A stretch of 34,694 nt of DNA from Clostridium sp. OF03-18AA (GCF_003478035.1 NZ_QUEP01000024.1:1-34694), one strand, 5' to 3'. Shown: positions 1-7,531, numbered from the stretch's first letter. Translations and numbers: made by a program. The notes: generated by a model not told the origin, from the sequence alone.

Positions 1-49
1 TGAAACATGACAAACCTATTTTTTAATCAGATTCCGGCTAACAAACTAT

Positions 50-151
50 ATGGCATTTTTTGAACAGGCAATTACCGTTCTTCAGACTCTCGTTATCGCT
101 CTGGGCGCTGGTCTTGGTATCTGGGGTGTCATCAAAAAGAACTTAATGTAA
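50..151 (+). pseudogene. Truncated Maff2-family conjugation membrane protein
   Basis: This is a 33-codon reading frame beginning MAFFEQAITVLQTLVIALG and ending GIWGVIKKNLM. Maff2 proteins of Clostridia conjugative elements are small hydrophobic proteins of about 70 residues that start almost identically (M-x-F-F...VLQTLV-ALGAGLG-WGVI). They are encoded in the transfer module between the coupling protein and VirB4. Here homology stops after GVI and the second hydrophobic half is absent, so this is a deletion relic. A VirB4 fragment 1.6 kb downstream on the same strand supports a decayed Tn1549-type transfer region. The family call is from remembered sequence. Confidence 0.72.
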
Positions 152-212
152 CAATAAATTTAGTAAGTATTAGAGAATTCAAAAAAATTCAAGGTTTAAA
201 TTTATTCTTGTG

Positions 213-248
213 ATGCCACAGTACTGTATTTAAATGGTTCTGTGGCAT
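213..248. repeat. Inverted repeat in the gap before padR
   Basis: A 9-bp perfect inverted repeat, ATGCCACAG (213-221) and CTGTGGCAT (240-248), is separated by 18 bp. No T-run follows on the plus strand, so it is a weak terminator candidate at best. It lies in the 268-bp gap between the Maff2 relic and padR, where I see no gene. Confidence 0.4.
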
Positions 249-358
249 TGTCACATTCATCTAAGGGAAGCAGTTTTTATGCTTCAACATAAAAATTTCT
301 TTAAAAAGTGTAGAAAATTTATCTGAATAGTTATTTATGACTTTTGATGTGATATACC

Positions 359-387
359 TTGACAGAAATGCCTTATTATGGTATATA
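359..387 (+). promoter_or_regulatory. Sigma-A promoter of the padR operon
   Basis: A perfect -35 TTGACA (359-364) is followed by a 17-bp spacer and TATATA (382-387). The padR start codon lies 33 bp downstream. The -10 element overlaps the inverted repeat at 385-405, so the promoter looks repressible. Confidence 0.75.
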
Positions 388-405
388 TTTAGATATACTA
401 AATAT
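385..405. promoter_or_regulatory. Putative PadR operator
   Basis: An 8-5-8 perfect inverted repeat, ATATTTAG / ATATA / CTAAATAT, starts within the -10 box and ends 15 bp before the padR start. PadR-family repressors commonly bind AT-rich dyads in their own promoter, so autoregulation is the simple reading. This is inferred, not shown. Confidence 0.6.
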
Positions 406-419
406 TATGGAGATAGAAA

Positions 420-773
420 TTGACAGAAAGCGATGTTAAGCAAATAAAAAAAGGGATATTAAAAATTCTCATACTTAAATTATTACAACAAGAAAAAAAG
501 TATGGATACGAACTATTAGTGGAAATGTCCCAAAAAAGTAAAGGCTTTTTTAAAGTTAAAGAAGGAACATTGTATCCGATTCTATATAAGCTAGAAGAAG
601 ATGGTTTAGTAATAAGTGAATGGGAAATTCCACATGATAAAATGAGGGTCAAAAAATATTATTCTATAACGCAGAAAGGAAAAGATGAACTCAAAGAACT
701 AATAGTGTTTTGGAATTTACTTTCTACAAAAGTACAAGATTTTTTGTTAGAGGATAATGAGTATGAAGAATGA
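420..773 (+). CDS. PadR-family transcriptional regulator
   Basis: This is a 117-aa winged-helix regulator. The N-terminal PadR domain shows the family pattern GILKxLIL-LL...YGYEL near residues 12-31, then EGTLYPILYKLEEDGLV near residues 48-64, with the wing and the YYSITQKG stretch after it. It starts at TTG, supported by GGAGA at 410-414; no better ATG lies upstream in frame. The next gene overlaps its end, so the two are probably cotranscribed and translationally coupled. PadR paired with a membrane HAAS/DUF1700-type protein is a recurrent Firmicute pairing that controls envelope or export functions. Its AT-richness and position between fragments of a conjugative module suggest it arrived as cargo. 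Confidence 0.9.
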   Translation: MTESDVKQIKKGILKILILKLLQQEKKYGYELLVEMSQKSKGFFKVKEGTLYPILYKLEEDGLVISEWEIPHDKMRVKKYYSITQKGKDELKELIVFWNLLSTKVQDFLLEDNEYEE

Positions 774-1278
774 ATTAAAACACTACATTAAGGAAATTAA
801 TAAGGGGTTGCACCTACCTCATAAAATGAAAAAACGCATAACAACGGAATTATTGTCAGAGATTTACGGCAGGATAGATGATGGAGAGGAGCTAAATTCC
901 GTTCTAACATCTATTGGTACTCCTCAAGAATTGGTTGAAGAATTGGAAGCAAATTATGAACATGAATATGTACAGTTTAAAAAAGGAAACATTTTAAAAT
1001 TAACTATTTATTCCATAATTGCTTTTGGTATTTCTGCACTTATCATATATTCAGCAATAGTTATCATTTATCCTCAGTTTATTCTTCCCACTATAATAGG
1101 TGGAGCCAACGGAAGTACCGCTGTTTTTATCGCATACAAATGGTCTGCAAAAGAATTGATTGGTGGATTAATTATACAAATAATTATACTTATTTTTGTG
1201 TTATCACGAATTGTTCGGATATTCACGTTACTTAAAAATAAAAAGGGTGTGCCAAGGAAAAGGAGGAAGATGTTATGA
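763..1278 (+). CDS. HAAS/DUF1700-like membrane protein paired with PadR
   Basis: This is a protein of about 171 residues. The N-terminal 60 residues form a helical HAAS-type domain: a lysine-rich start, then a stretch like ITTELLSEIYGRI and the sequence GTPQELVEELE. Two hydrophobic segments follow, near residues 75-100 and 125-150, and a basic tail. HAAS proteins typically sit next to PadR regulators and are thought to be membrane partners. I prefer the ATG at 763 over the one at 757, because AGAGG at 749-753 is 9 bp from 763 but only 3 bp from 757. The gene overlaps the end of padR and its own stop overlaps the next ATG (ATGA at 1275). The specific function is unknown. Confidence 0.75.
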   Translation: MKNELKHYIKEINKGLHLPHKMKKRITTELLSEIYGRIDDGEELNSVLTSIGTPQELVEELEANYEHEYVQFKKGNILKLTIYSIIAFGISALIIYSAIVIIYPQFILPTIIGGANGSTAVFIAYKWSAKELIGGLIIQIIILIFVLSRIVRIFTLLKNKKGVPRKRRKML

Positions 1279-1744
1279 AATTAAGAAGAGTAGTGAGTTT
1301 ATTGATGTCCGTGTGTCTGCTGGTAGGCGCAAATTGTGTATCGAGTTACGCAAGTGACGCTGATACTTCTGAAACGGCTACAATTCGTGTTTATGACAAA
1401 AATACAGCTGATATTCGTATGGCGAACAATGATCGGATATTGCTGGATACATGGACGGTAAGTATTTCTGCAGATAGTTCTGTAAAAGAAGTCAATGCTA
1501 AATAGGCTCGAATTGATGATCCTGTCGTTGCAACTTTTAATTACTACTATGATGGGATTAATAGCAATGATGAGCCTCAATATACTGTAACAATGGAGGC
1601 AGTGGGACAAATAAAAATCAAAAAATCAAAGTTACAGACGAAAGCAGAAGGAGTATCTACATGGGCGAGTAATACAGAAAGCCATAATTCCTATGTAGCG
1701 TCAAATTCTATTACTTATAGCTATACCAGCAACCCTCCATCTGA
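1275..1744 (+). pseudogene. Secreted protein interrupted by an in-frame amber codon
   Basis: The frame starts at the ATG overlapping the previous stop, preceded by AGGAGG. It encodes a clear signal peptide (basic start, hydrophobic LLMSVCLLVGA, likely cut after SSYA) and a Thr/Asp/Asn-rich exported region. A TAG at 1503-1505 ends translation after 76 residues. The same frame then stays open with matching composition for about 80 more codons (ARIDDPVVATFNYYYDG onward), so the stop appears to be a single mutation, or a readthrough site. At about 1745 the sequence switches to VirB4, so the C-terminus is also lost. I do not recognise the family. By position it would be the effector of the PadR/HAAS cassette. 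Confidence 0.6.
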
Positions 1745-1956
1745 GCCTGCCGCGTATCGGACAGCCACTACACAAAGACCATCCAGTTTCAGGACATCAA
1801 CTATCAGCTTTCCCAAAACGAAGATAAGACGGCAATCTTTGAGGGTTGGTGGATTTCCTCAATTATTTTGACAGCTCGATTCATTTCCAGCTGTCTTTTT
1901 TGAACCTTGCGGCATCGGAGGAGACCTTTGCTAACTCCATTTCAATCCCGCACAAA
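1745..1956 (+). pseudogene. VirB4-like conjugation ATPase fragment, frameshifted
   Basis: In one frame, 1745 to about 1847 reads CRVSDSHYTKTIQFQDINY and continues through QLSQNEDKTAIFEGW. After a one-base shift near 1847 the next frame reads VDFLNYFDSSIHFQLSFLN and then AASEETFANSISIP. This is the N-terminal part of the VirB4/TraE-type ATPase of Tn1549-like integrative conjugative elements, where EGW-x-DFLNYFDSS is continuous. The fragment covers about 70 of roughly 800 residues. It lacks both ends and the Walker motifs. It joins an opposite-strand amidohydrolase stub at about 1942-1956. Confidence 0.75.
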
Positions 1957-2091
1957 GGTTATTCCAGCGTCTTTCCATTCCTTAAGATGGGCGCGGACTG
2001 CTGCCTCGCAGACACCATCTTTATGAAGTGCCACTGCTGCTTTATAATTGATTCCGTCCATGATTACATGGGCATGACATTCTCCGAACAT
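1942..2091 (-). pseudogene. Truncated amidohydrolase, N-terminus only
   Basis: Reading the minus strand from ATG at 2091 gives MFGECHAHVIMDGINYKAAV, then ALHKDGVCEAAVRAHLKEW and KDAGITFVRD before a stop. The GECHAHV...DG start and GITFVRDGG region match the N-terminus of a Firmicute amidohydrolase family (usual length about 350 aa); the HxH pair would ligate metal. Homology ends at the VirB4 junction. The start has an AAGAAGG ribosome site and lies 34 bp after the antiporter stop on the same strand, so it was probably the second gene of that operon. Confidence 0.6.
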
Positions 2092-2125
2092 TGCTTTTGC
2101 CTTCTTTTTCTATCTGTTTTTCCAG

Positions 2126-3430
2126 TTATGCATTTTTTTCAAAAGAAATAAAGACAAGGGAACTGATGAACAACATATACGGGTAAAACAACCTTGGCAG
2201 AATATCAAATGCACTGACTGTCTCACCCAGGCCGGAAGCCGCTGAGATGGCAACCAGCATCTGTGCTCCATAAGGAAGAATTCCCTGAAAGATACAGGAA
2301 AATGTATCCAGAATAGATGCTGCTTTCTTATTGCTGATTCCGTAGTTTCCTGACATTTCTTTTGCAATTGGATTTGCCATAACAATTGCGACTGTATTAT
2401 TCGCCGTTGCAATATCCATCAGACCTACCAACAGACCCATGCCAAGGAGTCCGCCTTTTCTCCCTTTAAACACTTTTTTTATCCAATATAGCAGAGCAGC
2501 AAATCCACCATATTCTTTGATCAGTGCACAGATAGACGCTACCAGAATGGCAACCATGCTGGTTTCAAACATGCCTGCTGCCCCGTCTCCCATATTTCCA
2601 AGCAAATCCGTCGGCACGATCATCCCTGTCGCAATCATGATGATGGAGCCACTTATGATTCCTGTAATCAGTACCAGGAACACATTTAAGCCAAGAATGC
2701 CTCCCGCCAGTACCAGTATATAAGGAATGGCCTGTATCAGATGATATTCTTCCTGCACAACTCCGCCACTGTAATTTTTCACAGACAGATTGTAAATAAT
2801 CACCAGACTGACAATTGCTGCCGGAAGTGCAATGAAAAAGTTTTCCTTAAATTTATCTGTCATCTTACAACCCTGTCCATTACATGCGGCAATTGTCGTA
2901 TCAGAGATAAAGGACAGATTATCCCCAAACATTGCACCACCCATGACTGTCGCAATACAAAGCGGCAGGTCAAACCCCGATGCTCGCGACACGGCTATTC
3001 CAATCGGAGTAATTAAAGTAATGGTTCCTACGGAAGTCCCCATTGCAAGTGATACAAAACAACTTACTACAAAAAGCACCACAACCGCAAACTGAGGCGG
3101 TATCAGTGACAGAATAAAATATGCCACACTGTTTGCTGATGTTCTTCCAACAACACCCACAAAAATTCCAGCCAGCATAAATATAATGATCATGGTAATA
3201 ATGTTCGGATCGCTGATTCCAACTCCCATTATTTTCAGTTTATCATTCAGGCTTAATTTCCGGTTTTGCAGACATGCAACAAGCAGTGCAAGCAAAAATA
3301 TAATCACAACAGGAATTTTGTAAAATCCCATCTCGATATTCAGGCCATATTCAAACAGAATCCCCAGTCCCAGATATAAAACCACAAACACCGCGATAGG
3401 CAATAAGGCTTTTGCGTTTCTTTTTTCCAT
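2126..3430 (-). CDS. NhaC-family Na+/H+ antiporter
   Basis: This 434-aa, very hydrophobic protein has about 11-12 predicted membrane spans. It carries motifs of the NhaC/IT-superfamily antiporters: SLAMGTSVGTITLITPIG in the middle and GGAMFGDNLSFISDTTIAAC shortly after. The C-terminal half has DIATANNTVAIVMANPIAKE and a PYGAQML segment. It probably exchanges protons for sodium or a small organic ion across the cytoplasmic membrane. Length and motifs look complete and the start is the first ATG after the upstream gap. It is followed on the same strand by the truncated amidohydrolase, so it may have been linked to catabolism of a substrate no longer encoded here. Substrate specificity cannot be read from sequence. 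Confidence 0.88.
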   Translation of the reverse strand: MEKRNAKALLPIAVFVVLYLGLGILFEYGLNIEMGFYKIPVVIIFLLALLVACLQNRKLSLNDKLKIMGVGISDPNIITMIIIFMLAGIFVGVVGRTSANSVAYFILSLIPPQFAVVVLFVVSCFVSLAMGTSVGTITLITPIGIAVSRASGFDLPLCIATVMGGAMFGDNLSFISDTTIAACNGQGCKMTDKFKENFFIALPAAIVSLVIIYNLSVKNYSGGVVQEEYHLIQAIPYILVLAGGILGLNVFLVLITGIISGSIIMIATGMIVPTDLLGNMGDGAAGMFETSMVAILVASICALIKEYGGFAALLYWIKKVFKGRKGGLLGMGLLVGLMDIATANNTVAIVMANPIAKEMSGNYGISNKKAASILDTFSCIFQGILPYGAQMLVAISAASGLGETVSAFDILPRLFYPYMLFISSLVFISFEKNA

Positions 3431-3513
3431 TTCTTAATCCCTCTCTACCCCTTTTATTTATCCCAAACTATACCATGCCATGATACCGCAAATGCCTTAA
3501 AAAATCAATGACC

Positions 3514-4839
3514 CTACTTCCAGTGAATCACTGCTTCCACCGAATCCGTATACTGATCATCAGTGATGGACTTGTAACGGGAGCCGTCATACCAGTCGGT
3601 GAAACCGTTGTCAATTTTGTAAATATTTCCAGTTTCAGTGTCCACGATGCGCTCGTAACCCAGGGTGGCATCACTCTGCTTCTGGCTCATGATATCCTGG
3701 CTCCGGTTCCGGTTTTCCCAGGAAGACATGATGCTGTCGGACATCTCACTGGCTGACTGGCTGAGAGACTGGGAGGTAGAGGCCGCCTGATTGCTCTGGG
3801 ACATGGCAAAGCTCTGGAACTCCGGCGTATAATTAAGACTGCTGAGAACTTTATTCAAAGTAGGCTGCCAGTCCTGAAATGTTCCCTTTTCTGCACTGAG
3901 GACTGTCAGATTATAGACAGAATAATATCCCATTCCCGTGCCCATGGCAAAGGGAACCACATCCGCCGTGAACATTCCTTCTCCCGTTGTGCCATTCTGT
4001 GTAAAATCCGCCCGAAGAATGGAGGGGGAAATAGCAACGTTGCTCATTCCCTGAGTACTTTCAAAGCTCTCTGTCACAGAAAAATCTGCAATGTACGGTG
4101 TCTGAATATCCGCATAGTCAGCAGTTGCATTCATTGCGTCTGCAAACTGTGGGAATATTTCAAAGACTCCCTGTGTCGATACATTCGTAAGAATGGGACA
4201 TTTTCCAAACAAATCACTGGAAAGCGCCATCATCGCCCGGGAATTTTCATCTGAAAATAATGGTTCCATTTTTAGCATAAAGAAAATCTGATTTACCGGA
4301 TTCTCCGGATCAAAAACATGAATTGCATGAAACATACCGGTGTACATGGCAGAAGATTTCACGCTCCAGCCTTCCGGAATATTCATACTGAATTCTGTAC
4401 AGCTATAAGGCACCAGCTCCTGAGCAGACGCCAGCGGAACGACTGTCCAGCTGTCCTCTATCGATGCTGCTGTGCTGGAGGCTGTTTGCTCACCCTCTTC
4501 TTCATCCGGTGCAGTCACAGCTGCTACGCTTCCTGGCCGTTCAAATACCATCTCTGTATCGGCATTTGCCAGCATCAGCACACCATCCTCCAGCGTATAG
4601 AAATCTGCCACATCCTCCATGGTAATACTGCTGTCATCCCAGGTCAGATCATAGACCGTCCCGTCATAATCCATGGTTCCGGTACCGTCCTCCAGGAGAT
4701 CCAGAGTCATGGCAGTTCCCATCTCTTCCAGATCCTCCTTGCCGACAGTCGCCTCATTTGGAAACACCCGATGAATTCCATTCATCTGAATCACAAAGGC
4801 AATTGTGCAATGGTAGCCTTCTTTTGCCGCGGTACACAT
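3514..4839 (-). CDS. Exported lipoprotein-like protein missing its N-terminus
   Basis: This is a 441-aa open frame. The body is an acidic, Ser/Thr/Gln-rich extracytoplasmic protein. An N-terminal repeat-like stretch (LDLLEDGTGTMDYDGTVYDL) is typical of Clostridia cell-surface lipoproteins that judge polarity by such beta units. A PsbP/DUF-like fold with ...FSMNIPEGWSVKSS follows, and the C-terminus contains YERIVDTETGNIYKIDNGF. No signal peptide or lipobox is present. The first roughly 27 residues read across a junction with a relaxase relic on the other strand, so the true start was deleted. It is probably non-functional for export. The ORF is otherwise undamaged. Confidence 0.6.
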   Translation of the reverse strand: MCTAAKEGYHCTIAFVIQMNGIHRVFPNEATVGKEDLEEMGTAMTLDLLEDGTGTMDYDGTVYDLTWDDSSITMEDVADFYTLEDGVLMLANADTEMVFERPGSVAAVTAPDEEEGEQTASSTAASIEDSWTVVPLASAQELVPYSCTEFSMNIPEGWSVKSSAMYTGMFHAIHVFDPENPVNQIFFMLKMEPLFSDENSRAMMALSSDLFGKCPILTNVSTQGVFEIFPQFADAMNATADYADIQTPYIADFSVTESFESTQGMSNVAISPSILRADFTQNGTTGEGMFTADVVPFAMGTGMGYYSVYNLTVLSAEKGTFQDWQPTLNKVLSSLNYTPEFQSFAMSQSNQAASTSQSLSQSASEMSDSIMSSWENRNRSQDIMSQKQSDATLGYERIVDTETGNIYKIDNGFTDWYDGSRYKSITDDQYTDSVEAVIHWK

Positions 4840-4844
4840 TTATA

Positions 4845-5060
4845 GCATTTTTCAACAGCGCAGCGAAAAAGGCGTTCGATGCTTATAAGAAAGAGAACGG
4901 CTCTGACAAAAAGCTTCCACGCATCAGCGAGCTGAACGCAGAGTTTGCGATGCTCCTGGAACGAAAGAAAAGCTCCTATGCAGAGTATCGCAAGACCAAA
5001 TCGGAAATGTGCAAAATAATGTACATTGTATCTGTCATTCTACGTGTGGACAATATATAA
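4845..5060 (+). pseudogene. Relaxase (MobA/MobL type) C-terminal fragment
   Basis: The frame reads FFNSAAKKAFDAY, then LPRISELNAEFAMLLERKK and SSYAEYRKTKSEM. This pattern (SAAKKAFD...LP-x-x-x-L-x-AE-x-A-LL-x-KK...AY-x-EYRK-x-x-x-EM) is the C-terminal helix of relaxases carried by Tn1549-like elements. There is no start and no catalytic domain. The fragment abuts the truncated lipoprotein-like gene and ends 58 bp before the next gene. It is the third transfer-module relic on the plus strand within 5 kb. Confidence 0.65.
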
Positions 5061-5117
5061 TAATATTAAAGCGAATGATGAGAAAGTTCTAAATGCAAAA
5101 AGAAAGAGGAAGACAAG

Positions 5118-6485
5118 ATGGCAGTATGGAGATTACAGGTGAATACAGGAGGCACAAATGTTGCCGACTATTGCTTGAAAAATCATGTCGCAGCAATGGG
5201 ATGGAGTCTTCGTGAATTAACCCAGGCAGAACGTTCTGGGATACATACGTTTTTGGATTACTGTAATCTGGCAAGAACTCAGTATAAATCATTCGACAGT
5301 GTATGCCGCATGGTAGAGGATGTGAAAGAAGGAGACCTCCTATGGATGCGCTCAAAAAATGAAGGGAAATACTATATTGCGAGAGTTAAGGCGAACAGTA
5401 CCTGGGTGTTTCGCGAAGATGCAGTACAGATGGATGCAGCGAATCAGTTGACCAATATAGACTGGTATCCAGCTACAGATAAGGCAGATGAAGAATCCGT
5501 TCCTGGTGCTGTGGCAACATCATTTATTATGGGTTCAACCATCCAGAGAATTAAGAAAAATGGAGTGGAAGAATACAGTCAGATGTTGTATAACCGTGTC
5601 CACGATTCAGCACTGGATCTATTCAATTATCCCGATCCAGCCCTCTCGTTATGTGAGAAGCATTTTTACAGCCTGCTTCAGCCGGAAGATGTTGAGGATT
5701 TACTTGCGCTGTGGCTGTATGATACGAAAGGCTACGTTTGCATTCCATCGACAAATAAAATTGCTACGCCAAAGTATGAGTGTGTATTGGTTGACCCAAA
5801 TGACCTGAACCGAAAGCATATTTACATTCAGGTAAAGAAGGGTGATGTTGATCTCAATACAGATGACTATTCCAGCCTGAATGGTGAAGTGTATTTGCTT
5901 ACAACAGAAGGAAACGTTCAGAATGCACAGAAATATGTAAATGTGAAAGCAGCAGATCCAACGGTTATCTATGAATTTGCGATCAATCCGGATAAGTCTC
6001 ATATCATTCCGGAGAATGTTTTATACTGGGTGAAGTTTCTGACAGAAATAGAAAATAATCGATTGAAGTTCTCTGCGTGTAAGGGAATCATGTTTGATAC
6101 GAATATCTCGTATTCAGACACAAATGAATCCGAGATGATTCTTGGAAACAAAATAGCGGCATATGGAGATGCAAAACGGTATATCGACAGCTTCCGCAAA
6201 GGGGATTATGCTCTTTTTTATTCCAAAGGAAGAGGAATTATTGCGGTCGGACAGATTATCACAGACATGCCAACGGAAGTGGCTGATGAAAAATATCATA
6301 GTGTCAGAATGATTGTGCCGGAAAATTTCAATGGAGATGTTAAAGCATTGCCTGCTCTTTCTCCGAATGAGATTAAAACAATTTTGAAGCGGAATTTTTA
6401 TTGGGCATCGACAATCAAAACACCATTCCTTACAGGAGTACAGGTTGAGATGTTGATTCGTGAACTGAAAAAGAAGCATATCTAA
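5118..6485 (+). CDS. Candidate modification-dependent restriction enzyme (PUA/EVE-like plus PD-(D/E)XK)
   Basis: This is a 455-aa intact protein with a good ribosome site (AGAGGAAGACAAG before ATG). Residues 1-115 resemble a PUA/EVE-like base-reading domain: VWRLQVNTGG, an ADYCL...VAAMGWS segment, EGDLLWMRS, then YYIARV. Residues 180-275 resemble a restriction-endonuclease fold: LLALWLYDTKGYVCIPST, then E221/D226 and the Q-V-K triplet at 238-240 (IYIQVKKG), fitting a D/E-Xn-(E/Q)xK site. Residues 320-455 contain a second PUA/EVE-like stretch (KGDYALFYSKGRGIIAVGQI). Fused modified-base readers and nucleases are typical of type IV restriction. It stands alone, with no methyltransferase beside it, inside a mobile-element graveyard. 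The domain boundaries are my reading; the enzymatic role is inferred. Confidence 0.55.
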   Translation: MAVWRLQVNTGGTNVADYCLKNHVAAMGWSLRELTQAERSGIHTFLDYCNLARTQYKSFDSVCRMVEDVKEGDLLWMRSKNEGKYYIARVKANSTWVFREDAVQMDAANQLTNIDWYPATDKADEESVPGAVATSFIMGSTIQRIKKNGVEEYSQMLYNRVHDSALDLFNYPDPALSLCEKHFYSLLQPEDVEDLLALWLYDTKGYVCIPSTNKIATPKYECVLVDPNDLNRKHIYIQVKKGDVDLNTDDYSSLNGEVYLLTTEGNVQNAQKYVNVKAADPTVIYEFAINPDKSHIIPENVLYWVKFLTEIENNRLKFSACKGIMFDTNISYSDTNESEMILGNKIAAYGDAKRYIDSFRKGDYALFYSKGRGIIAVGQIITDMPTEVADEKYHSVRMIVPENFNGDVKALPALSPNEIKTILKRNFYWASTIKTPFLTGVQVEMLIRELKKKHI

Positions 6486-6514
6486 CGAGGTGGCAGAAGG
6501 GGGAGAAATAAGCA

Positions 6515-6766
6515 ATGCCCTTACAGATTATCAGGAACGATATTACAAAAATGAGCGTTGACGCAATCGTCAATGCTGCCAATACTTCTCTTTTGGGCGG
6601 CGGCGGTGTGGACGGCTGCATTCATCGTGCCGCTGGACCGGAGCTGCTTGCAGAATGCAGTACGCTGCATGGCTGCGAAACCGGCAGCGCAAGCCTCTAT
6701 GTTACAGGTGCTGGCAGATATAAAGCCTTACATAACGAAAAAGTTCATGGCGGCACCGTGTATTAA
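6515..6766 (+). pseudogene. Macro-domain (ADP-ribose binding) protein, truncated
   Basis: The protein starts [20 protein letters not shown] and continues [22 protein letters not shown] in pieces; this is the hallmark ADP-ribose-binding start of MacroD/YmdB proteins (IVNAAN, GGGGVDG-IH-AAGP). Homology holds to about residue 58 (LHGCETG). After that the usual ...Y-VIHTVGP stretch is missing and the frame runs 25 unrelated codons to a stop. The normal length is about 170 aa. The start at 6515 has GGGAGAAAT upstream. The break coincides with the beginning of another open frame (6699), so a deletion fused two genes out of frame. Confidence 0.75.
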
Positions 6767-7010
6767 GGAGCAAGACATTCAGGCTATCTGTCAAATCCTT
6801 CTGCATAGATACAAGAATGTGCAGCTCATGCAAGGACTGACCAACAACAAGCCGGATTTTAGAATTCAGGTGAAAGGTCTGTTCGGGACAGAAGAGAAAC
6901 GGTTTGAAGTGGTTGGTGGTGATAAGAAAAGATCAGCAACCAAGAAGAAATCCGACCTGGGCTGGATTGATCGGCTGGAAGAGATAGATGCTGCGCTTGA
7001 TGATTTCTGA
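6699..7010 (+). pseudogene. Unidentified C-terminal fragment after the macro domain
   Basis: This frame of about 100 codons reads [52 protein letters not shown] and ends ERLEEIDAALDDF-like (DRLEEIDAALDDF). It has consistent, protein-like composition, no good ribosome site, and begins where macro-domain homology stops. It looks like the tail of a larger accessory protein from a mobile element. I cannot name the family. Confidence 0.4.
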
Positions 7011-7047
7011 TATCAATGCAGTGCGGAGAGGTATCTGAGGCAAAGCT

Positions 7048-7070
7048 TTGTGCAACAGGTTGTTGCACAA
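7048..7070. repeat. Palindrome A, 9-5-9
   Basis: TTGTGCAAC (7048-7056) and GTTGCACAA (7062-7070) flank AGGTT. It lies just before the YjbR-like gene. Its outer half-sites (TTGTGCA...TGCACAA) recur in palindrome B at 7933-7959, bracketing the next two genes. No T-run follows, so it reads as an operator or an element end rather than a terminator. Confidence 0.55.
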
Positions 7071-7102
7071 GGTCACACATAAAACAGCGGGGAAGCGATG
7101 GA

Positions 7103-7531
7103 GTGATACGACAAGAATTATTTACATGGATACGCCAGCAGTACGGCACAGAGCCGGAATACCCCTGGCATGACTGGAATGCTGTGCTGCGGCACAACGA
7201 CAATAATAAATGGTATGGTGTAGTTCTGGAGGTATCGGCTGATAAGTTGGGACTGCCAGAGGCAGGCATCATTGATGTTCTCAATGTGAAAAGTGATCCG
7301 CTGCTGATTGGATCTCTTCGCGGGCAGGACGGCTATTTTCCGGCCTATCACATGAACAAGGAAAAATGGCTCAGTATTCAGCTCGGCAAACCGGAGCTGG
7401 ATGATGCCATCAAAGACCTGCTTTCTTTGAGCTATGAGCTGACATCACCGAAAAAGCGCAACCCAAAATTATCAGCAAAAAATCCGGGAGATTCCGCAAA
7501 TGGCAAAGAAAAAGGAACTGACGAAGGCTGA
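7103..7531 (+). CDS. MmcQ/YjbR-family protein
   Basis: From GTG at 7103 this encodes about 142 residues. The family core is clear: RQELFTWIRQQYGTEPEYPW at the start, AVLRH and KWYGVVLEV in the middle, then DVLNVKSDP and the C-terminal YHMNKEKWLSIQL with LDDAIKDLLSLSYELT. YjbR-like proteins have a CyaY-like DNA-binding-type fold and an unsettled role. In frame the ORF extends upstream to 7016, but the first 29 residues are Cys-rich and unrelated and cover palindrome A, so GTG at 7103 (GGGGAAGCG just upstream) is preferred. The 3' end overlaps the next gene by 32 bp in another frame. Confidence 0.75.
   Translation: MIRQELFTWIRQQYGTEPEYPWHDWNAVLRHNDNNKWYGVVLEVSADKLGLPEAGIIDVLNVKSDPLLIGSLRGQDGYFPAYHMNKEKWLSIQLGKPELDDAIKDLLSLSYELTSPKKRNPKLSAKNPGDSANGKEKGTDEG

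Noticed and set aside
213..248. A rho-independent terminator for the Maff2 relic
   Set aside because: The hairpin has an 18-nt loop and no T-run on either side.
4318..4845. Long plus-strand frame opposite the lipoprotein-like gene
   Set aside because: It mirrors codon bias of the minus-strand gene, is rich in Cys/His/Arg without pattern, and has no ribosome site.
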